From Brachionus koreanus (Eukaryota; Rotifera; Eurotatoria; Ploima; Brachionidae), in the NCBI GenBank assembly GCA_016987375.1, contig PJRA01000343.1, forward strand, positions 846,102 through 857,279: DNA of 11,178 bases. The letters are read 5' to 3'. The first letter of the stretch is position 1. The number at the start of each line of letters is the position of its first letter. Below, piece after piece: positions 1 through 7,900 of this stretch. A program made the position numbers and the translations under genes. Under the pieces are notes generated by a model. That model made no database searches. It saw nothing but the letters and a program-made list of their open reading frames with translations, and was not told the origin of the DNA.

Positions 1-585
1 ATGACGGGGGTCAAAGCAAAGCTCAAAAAATCGGTCACGATGGAGTTTTTTCATTATTTAAAAATCATAATTCTATTGAAAAATAAATTCTTACATCAGA
101 AAAAAAACCAGAACTTAAAAGCAAGTGATTCACTCGACAGGCTTACCTAAATTCGGTCTGACGGACTTAACTTCGAAAAGATTGAGTGGAGATCTGATCC
201 AGATGCTCAAGGTGATGAATAAAATGGAGTTAGTCGAGTTTTTAAAAGGATTAATCTATTGGTCAAAGCGGTCAAGTTTATGATTCAAGAAGGCATCCAA
301 AAGGTGTTTTGATAAAAAACTGCTACTCGCATTTTCATTTTTTCACAAACAGATATGTAAATATCCATGGATTGTAAAAAGAAGCGACTGCTATAGCTCA
401 TCAGGGCTCTGCTCGGGTATTTTCCGAGTTACAGTTCAACTTAATACTATAATAACTAATACTATAACTCTTATATCCAGTTTTTACTGTATTGACAAAA
501 ATTAAATAATTTTTCTATTAGTGAAAGAAAATTAATAAGATCTTTCTTGAATAATAAACAAATAGCTCTAATAAGATTGACTTAC
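1..585 (-). other. SMG1 intron 20 (partial), with LINE debris
   Basis: This is everything left of the exon 20 donor (GTAAG at 585). No further SMG1 exon is recognisable on the minus strand here. It contains a plus-strand LINE tail (about 112-377), a small G+C-richer hairpin at 415-431, and a repeated AATACTATAA motif near 442-467. The first 110 bases show no feature I can name. The intron acceptor lies beyond the window. Confidence 0.75.
112..377 (+). mobile_element. Decayed non-LTR retrotransposon, C-terminal RT tail
   Basis: Three reading frames must be combined to follow one protein. From 149 the frame reads KFGLTDL, then RLSGDLIQMLKVMNKMELVE and YWSKRSS, to a stop at 281. From 312 it reads IKNCYSHFHFFTNRYVN, to a stop at 375. 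The order LGLT..L / RLRGDLIQM-K / KN-RFHFFTNRVVN..W is the usual C-terminal region downstream of the reverse transcriptase palm in jockey/CR1-like LINEs, which I recognise from memory of the family. Frameshifts near 280-310, the stops, and the lack of an endonuclease or RT core show a dead 5'-truncated or eroded copy. It lies in SMG1 intron 20, antisense to the gene. Confidence 0.7.
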
Positions 586-1967
586 TCTTTCTGATTGAAA
601 TTTTATTGAGTAATTATTGCCAGTTGGCGAATTAGCTTTTTCTTTGTCGAAATTTTCCAAATTTTTTTGAATATTTTGCTTCAAACCACAAGAAGCATCC
701 TCAAGGCTTCAAAATCAATAATCATTTTATAATAATTAAAAAAATCTATTTTGACATGGTTTACCATCCTTTGGCCTCATCGGCCACAAACTTAATCCAC
801 TCAAAACCGAGCTTTTTCAAGTTGTTCTTTAACCAATCGCTCAAACCGATCAACTGTTGCCAACATCCCAGCCTTACATAACATTTGACCAGCATTTGTA
901 AAATTGTATCAAATTCATTTGTCTTTTTACAAAAAAAATTAAAAAATAAATATATAAACTAACTAATAACTAAATTAATACTGAAGTGTTGTTATGCTGG
1001 ACGCAATAGTTCAAGTACTCCCAGCATTGTCGTATTCCAAGTTCAAAATTTCCACTTTTCACACAAAGGTTACTCAGAAAAAATCTTACTCTAGAGAACC
1101 ACTCATTGCAAGTACTTTTATTTGTTCTGAAAAAAACTTTAACAGCCTTGTCAAAATCAGAAAATAAAAATTTAGAAAAAAAATTTAAAATTTTTTACTT
1201 TTTGAACAGATTGTTGTCCTGATGCAATGCCTTCATAAGCATTGTATATTATTCTTTCCAAAAGTTCAACAAAATGCTCAACTAGATTTATCCGATTTAA
1301 ATCAATGAACTCATTTTGGCTCTTGTTCATAGATTGAGATTGAAATTCAAAGTTTGAAAAATTTTTTAAAACCGCTTCGATTGCGACAAAAGTGTCCTGA
1401 GCTTTGCCCAAGGGGGTTTTAAGTCTTGACTGAACGCAAAATTGCGCGCATTCCCACAACGCCCAGAACCAAATAATACCATCATGATTTTCAATAATCG
1501 AATCAATTACAATTGAATCCCTTCCCTGATCTTTAATTTCATTTGTATTCCTTCTGCATGAATAAAAGATTCTTTCAATGCATGATTTTCCAAATTCTTC
1601 GCTTAAATTTTCAAAAATAATTTTTCCCTCCATGTTTCTAGATTAATTACTTTTCTTGTTGAATTCCGGCCAAAACAAAGCTCATTATTGTTTTGAAATT
1701 TTCCGAGCTAATTACACAATCCGAACTAGATAGGATATAATTGTGTCTCGATATTGAAGAAAAATTTGAAAAATCCTGCATGGTTAGCAATTTTAAGTTT
1801 AAACGATGACTGTTATTTTAAAAAGATTCATTTTTTAATATAGAATTAACCATTTCAAAATTTACCTCAGACTAATATTCAAGGGTACCATTGTCATTAG
1901 TTTCATGTAATTTTTTCTCAAGTCACTGTTCGGACTCATTAGGAAATATTTGCACAAATCAAATATT
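586..1967 (-). CDS. SMG1: SMG1 exons 15-20 (residues 714-1083)
   Basis: There are six exons: 1967-1866, 1809-1651, 1601-1199, 1146-982, 922-765 and 706-586, with introns of 56, 49, 52, 59 and 58 nt. Exon 17 is the best conserved: CIERIFYSCRR matches human WLERLFYSCQR, and IIYNAYEGIASG matches LMYNAYEGCANA. Exon 18 AVKVFFRTNKSTCNEWFSRV matches [20 protein letters not shown]. Exon 16 contains FKTIMSFVLAG (human FSDVISFILYG). Exon 19 ends in EAKG, then a split TG/C codon into exon 20 (CLEDASCGL), matching human QAEGRFEKAS. Exon 20 is Asn/Lys-rich, poorly conserved, and ends at AGA before GTAAGT at 585. A tempting ATG at 1633 (reading MEGKIIF) is intronic: the 49-nt intron 1650-1602 has in-frame stops at its 5' end and stays open only after them. 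The next exon is not in the window. Confidence 0.91.
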
Positions 1968-4900
1968 CTTAAAAAATTTAAATTAGCTTTAAAAAATTTT
2001 AGATCTCATTTTTGAAATTTATGAACTAAAACACTCTAAAATATTCACTTTTTTTAAATATATTTTTTAGATAAAATCTTTGAAAAAAATTCATTGAACG
2101 TGAATAGTAATGCTCACGCTAGTTAAAACTACACCACTATTTGAATTTGACTTTTTTGACTACAAATTCTTAATCTCAATTTATGAAAAACAAGAAATTT
2201 TTACGCACATTTTCTAATCAAGAAAATAATGAACTCATTGTATATCATCCTTTTTTTACCTCTTACTCCTTAGTCTTTTATTTTTTTAAAGATACAGAAA
2301 CAAAATTTTAAGTGTCAACTTTAATAAAATAAATTTTAACTTTTAATTTTTACTTATTTATCAAGTTTTTCAAATTAAATTAAAATAAAATTATCATTTA
2401 CACAAAGATTTTTAAATACTTTTTGAGTATAAGATTTGTTGCAGACGAATATTTTGTAAGTAAACAATCAATGTTATGGCTTTGTTTTAAAATGTTTTGC
2501 TACACATCAAAAGGGTGAGGTAGAAAAAAACATATAAAAAAGAGGGAAAACATAAAATTAATAAAAAAAAATTTAATTAAATAGAATGAGGCGAAAATTA
2601 GACTGGGTCTTGGTTCAAGAATTTAGCAACCAAATAGGCCTTAAAACATTTATTTCATCTTCATATGACGCAGCCTCCGATCATTAAAATCAAAATAATT
2701 GTACTCTGTGCCAAAGTAATAGTCCTCATCTAATGAAGGTAACTATAAAATTTTTTCTAAATATTTTTTTATAATTTTTTTTATGTTTTTTTCTCTGAAA
2801 TAAAATTGAAATTTTGCTTAATGTTTTTTTATCTCTTTATATGTTTCGTTCTACCTCTCTCTACATCAAAATATGTTTCGGCACAATTTTTTTCAATTAG
2901 AAAAAAACCTGAAAAATAAATAGTTTATTTTAAATAAGTTAACTAATCTTGCCGATTACAATTTGAACAATAATTTATAATTTTTCTATTTTATTTATTT
3001 TTTTTTTAACTTCATGAAATTTAAAAATATATTGTATTATATTATTCTACTAAATTTATGACATTTGTTTAAAAAATTTAATATTGGTGATACAATCCTT
3101 CAGAGGAAAAAAGGATCAGGTAGACCAGCCATTCTCGATCAGAATGTTCTGTGTACGGCTGTTCAGAGCAACCCTTTTTATCAAATGACCTTTACGCATC
3201 ACAAACAACGATATCTCGTCACTTTAATTTGATTAACAAACCTAACAGACGTTGCCGAGTTGTTTCTCATGATTTGACAGATTTCGATATTCTACAACGC
3301 ATTGAAATTTGTAAGAAACTACTAGAAAAAAATTCTTTAGATCAGGACGACATTTTACTAACCAAGACTAAGTTCAAGAAGAGTGTCATGAGTTTTTTGG
3401 CTCCAAAACACATTGATGGTACAAGAGAGGAATCGAACTACTGGCTGATAGATGTCTAAAGACTAAAGAGAATAATGGTTTATATTTTGAAGATTAGTTA
3501 ACTGTAGTGTAGCATTTTTTTATTGATAAATTAAAAAAAAATTTTTCAACCACCCTAATAATTGCTTAATTGTTTTAAATTTATAATAAAAGAAAGAATT
3601 CAAAAATATTAGTTTAATCTTAATCCTAAGTTAATAGCACTAAATTATCTGCGCTGAACCTTTAAAATAACGTAGATTTTGTCTTTGATTTGTTATTTTT
3701 TTTACCATAAAAATACAATAAAATCTTTTTAAATAAAAAAATTTCAGATGTCTCACGTTGTAATTATAGCAAGACTAATTAACAAAAAAAATCACCTGTT
3801 TAAGCATGCTTCGTTAATATTGTCAAATTTTGCAATAAAACATGTTAATATTTGATTTGAGAGTGAAGCGATTTCATCTTCATTAGAATATGAGATAGTA
3901 ATAATGGCATTTATAAAATTGACAAAAAGGTTTGTTGAAAAAATTGTCCCATTCTCAACAGTTATTGTTTCAATAAATTTCATTGACCATTTTAATAATA
4001 AAATGCTTAAAAAAAAATACAAGATAAATATAAAATGAAAAAAAAACTTATTTGTTTACCAAATGTCAAGATTGGTAGACGGATGGGCTAAAAGTTTGGT
4101 CACATTTTCAACAATGATGCGAAAGTAGTCTTTAGTTGGTGAATCATTTCCATATTTATGAACAAACATAGATGAAGTTACGATGAAATTTTCGTGTCTG
4201 ATACAATGATTGTACAATTTTGCGATAATAGCGTACTGAATATGAGGAAATGTTTCAGCAAGACTCCAATTTAAAGGTGATAATTTTTCTGTCAAAAGTT
4301 GAAATAAAGAAGGAGTTAATGCATACATCTAGTTCAAACAAAAAAAATTAATAAAATTCAAATCAACTTAAACTAAATTTACGAGTATAAGATTGTTTTT
4401 CACGTTTCCAAGCTCTGCAAAAACGGCTAGATTAAAAAGCAAACATGATTCGGCGTTCTTTATTGAATTCAACATCTTAAGGCCATTTTCAGCAAAATTT
4501 TGCTCATCTTCTTTTATGAGACATAATATGTCATTCGAATTAGAATATTTTAAAATAGTGCTAAATGATAAATCTGTGTCGTGAAGAATGCTTTTGTAAA
4601 CTTCCTGTATTACTGGAATTGCTTTGACTAGAATCAAATTTTTATAAATGTTTAAGCATTCTTGTACAATCTAAAAGAGAAATTTTTAACAAATTGGTAA
4701 AATTTTTTTTAAGCAAATTTAAAAACTACTTGATTATTCGAAGAAAATTTATAATTCCAAATGCGACCATCATTGGACAAAATTTGTCTTATAATTTCAA
4801 TATTGTTTGTAGCTATAAAGTACTTGATTACCTTTTGAAAATAATTTTTAATTTATTTTATTTTGTTTAATTAACACTAGAACGCCCGACGGGTTTTTTA

Positions 4901-7900
4901 GATCCCTTTTGAAAAATTAAAACTTTGATTTTATCACATATAAATAAAATTTTAAAAAATGATCTTTATAAGCTAAAAATCTTGATTGTAATTTTTTAGA
5001 AAATTAATAAATTTTCAAAGAAAATGTTTAATTTATCTTTATAACTTGATTTGAAATTTTTATGAGAAATCAGCCGGGCTTTCTAGTGTTAACATTAAAA
5101 AGTATTCCAAAATTAGTCAGGGTCAATTTATGATCCGAATAAAAAAAGCTTGTTTAAATCTTGGGTGGTTAAGGAACTAAATTTTTTTGTTTTTTCTATG
5201 TTTAATTTTTTTAATTTACAAAAATCTTTAAGAACTATCATCTTGTTTTTAATTTTTAAAAAATTTTCATAAAAATATTTTTAATTTGTGTACACAAATA
5301 AATTAGAAATTTTTATTAATAATCAGCTAGGCTTGCTTAACAAAATGTTTTCAATTAAACTTGAATTTTAATTATTATTTCAAATGCTTATTTTTTGGAA
5401 TCTAACTGATGTTACTAATTTTCAATTGATAACACTATCGTAACAGATAGTATATAAAATAGTTAAAGTTTTTTTTTTCCTTTTGATTTTCTAAGATAGA
5501 ATATTTCTAATAGTTAGAACATAAAATGTAAAATGTAAAATAATAAAATGTAAATCTAAATCTTACACTTTTACTTGGTAGACCTGTGTTATCAACACGA
5601 CAATACAGGTATAAATAGAGATTCAATTAGAACGACAGAACGTTGAATTATCTTAACACTATAACGCCCGAGGGGTTTTTAGACTCCTTTTTTGAAAAAT
5701 TGAAACTTGAATTTTATCACATATAAATAAAATTTAAAAAAAATGACTTCTATTAGCTAAAAATTTAAATTGTAATTTTTTAAAAAATGAATAAATTCTC
5801 AAAGAATATTTTCAAATTATCTTAATAACTTTATTTTAAATTTTCATGAAAAATCAGCCGGGCTTTCTAGTGTTAATAAAGCTTTAAAACAATATATTAA
5901 CCTAACCCAGCACTTTATTACAAAAAAAAATGTTTGTTTCAAGAGAGAATAAAATTCAAAATAAAAATTATTTTTAACAAAAAGATGATTTTAAATGATT
6001 TTGTGTGCTTAAGGTAAAAAATGTAAAATAATGCATTTTGGAAGAAAGAATGAGAGGCATAAGTATATAATTCATTGAGGAAGCGATTGAGGATGTATTA
6101 CTAGAGGTCACTTGCTACGAGAGAGATTTAGGAGTGATGGTATCGTCTGATTTAAGGCGGACTGCTCAGGTTAAAAGTGCATGTACAAAAGCAAATAAGG
6201 TCTTAGAAATGCATAAGCGAACGTTTGATAGTAGAGATAAGAACTTAAGGAAAAAAATTTATACAACTATGATAAGACTTCATCTAGTGTATGCGGTGCA
6301 AGTGTGGAATTCAAGTAAAAAGATGGATGTGAATGAATTAGAAATAGTCCAAGAAAGTGCCACAAAAATACCTTTGACTTTGAAAGCTATGGACTATGAA
6401 ATTAGATTGTTGAAGATGAAACTAACAAAACTAAGTGAGAGGAGATTTGAATAAAATATATAAATTAGTTATTGGATTGGAAAATGGTCAGCTAACTAAA
6501 ATCCCTTTATCTATCAGAAGAGAAAGGGGCAATATTAAGAGGCAATAGTGTGAGAATGCACAGAGAAAGCTTTCCTGCAAAATTGAGAAGTGATTTTGCA
6601 AGTGCGGTGACTGGCCGACATGTTTTCTTTTTAAATAGAGAGGTTTCACAATGGAATAGATTACCTAATAGTGTTATCAAATCTGAATCCACGGAAGCTT
6701 TCAAGGTGACGTCGCAAAATTCAATGGATATGGCTGCTTCAGCTCTATATTGCTCAGATTCTATGAATTAGAATGGTAAGAATGTCGCTGCAAGAAATAC
6801 TAACTTACAAATTCAAAATAAAGGAGGTAAAAAAAAATTTTGCTGTGTTTTATCAACAATTTGGGAAATGTGTTTCAGAAAGCCCTAAAAACTCTGGATA
6901 AAATCTGAAAAAAAAATTCTGTAATTATTTTGTTAATGTTATTATATTAACGTAATTATCGGAATTGATTGACATGTCTTTAAAATAGAGCACTCTATTT
7001 TAGTGATATGTTATTCAAAATTAAGCACTTATTTTAAAAAAAATAAAAAACTAAGTTTAATGACATGTAATTTAAAGCAAAATTATTTAAAAAAGATTAT
7101 ATAAATGTTTTAACCTTTTATAAAATGCTGTTAAAAATGGAAAGTTAATTATGTATTATAAATCAAAATTAAAATCGAAAGTTTTTATCAAAAAAAAATT
7201 TTTATTCTTTTTTTTAGACATGTCATTAAATTCGGTTAATTACCTTAATTGGATCTAACTTTTTCGATAAGAGTTGAATAAAACTTTAAAATTACTGTAG
7301 CTCTGAATAAAAAAACTCACTCACTTTTTGAATTAAATCAAGATAACTCAAATCCAAGTAGTCAAACCACGATTCTTTGTTATGATTTAGTCTCGTAATG
7401 TAATCAATCAAAGATTGATTAATAATTTTGTCAAGTCTATCATCAAAAATATCACAAAATAATGCGGCTATTTGATTAACTTAAAATAAATTTTTTTTTT
7501 TAAAACCTAAAAAAATAATTATTAAATTAAATTTCAAATTACTAGGAGTGAATAGTAGTTCACTATAATTTGAATCATATACTTTAAGAACACAATTTAA
7601 CAAGCGATGAAATGTAGAACCAAGAATATCAATTTCTTTTTTAGATATGTAGCTTTTCAATGGTTTGTGATATGAGTCATTGATGCAAGAAATACTCCGA
7701 ATAACGGTACAATAGACTCTAAAATTTAAATGAAAATTTTAATTAAAACATTAGATTTATGACTACTTGAGCAAAGCTGATATTTTTTCTATATTTTCCA
7801 GTTCTTGCTTTCTATTTGTATCTTTAAAGTACGTCTTTAAAAATTCAACCTTTAGCATTTAATTAATTTTAAAATTAATCAATTTCCTACACTAAGATAG

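Larger units (their letters stand above)
1968..3795 (-). other. SMG1 intron 14 (1828 nt) carrying two DNA transposons
   Basis: The intron runs from the GTGATT donor after exon 14 to the TTTTTTAAG acceptor before exon 15. It is unusually long for this gene. Inside are a 350-bp Mutator-like non-autonomous element (2513-2862) and a mariner remnant (about 3087-3558). The stretch 1968-2500 is AT-rich and noncoding; a segment at 2246-2272 loosely resembles the terminal repeat of the 2513 element. The stretch 3560-3790 holds only AT-rich sequence and short open frames that do not match SMG1. Confidence 0.85.
4832..7324 (-). other. SMG1 intron 10 (2493 nt), a nest of mobile elements
   Basis: The intron is bounded by the GTGAGT donor after exon 10 (ATTCAAAAA) and the TTCAAAAG acceptor before exon 11, both phase 0. 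It holds TTAA-flanked MITEs at 4875-5088 and 5657-5872, a possible third at 5173-5336, a LINE tail at 6018-6771 and an inverted-repeat element at 6951-7244. The stretch 5341-5650 is AT-rich, with a TAAAATG tandem and a weak hairpin. The stretches 5877-6017 and 6772-6950 have nothing I can assign. All recognised coding remnants run on the plus strand, antisense to SMG1. Confidence 0.88.

Noticed and set aside
1172..1633. A 153-codon minus-strand open frame as a separate small gene.
   Set aside because: It is SMG1 exon 17 (1601-1199) plus read-through into the introns on both sides. The first 11 and last 9 codons lie outside the homology.
1638..1650. A 13-nt intron joining exon 16 to the ATG-containing frame.
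   Set aside because: It is too short for spliceosomal removal. A 49-nt intron ending at 1602 gives better homology and fits the other introns.
2650..2742. Minus-strand 30-codon frame (LDEDYYFGTEYNYF..) as an extra SMG1 exon.
   Set aside because: It lies inside a bounded transposon, ends in a stop and has no SMG1 counterpart. The plus-strand frame there is the better coding candidate.
3640..3775. Minus-strand frame (NVRHLKFFYLKRF..) as the SMG1 exon after exon 14.
   Set aside because: It resembles the expected helix only vaguely, and its acceptor is poor. The segment 1967-1866 (DLRKNYMKLMTMVPLNISL) matches human [20 protein letters not shown] far better with correct phases.
4393..4584. Plus-strand 63-codon frame.
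   Set aside because: It is antisense to SMG1 exon 12, with no motif of its own.
5582..5610. ACCTGT..ACAGGT hairpin.
   Set aside because: It has only a 6-bp stem with a 17-nt loop and no context to support a function.
6507..6704. Minus-strand 65-codon frame.
   Set aside because: It is antisense to the LINE C-terminal region, which has clear homology on the plus strand.
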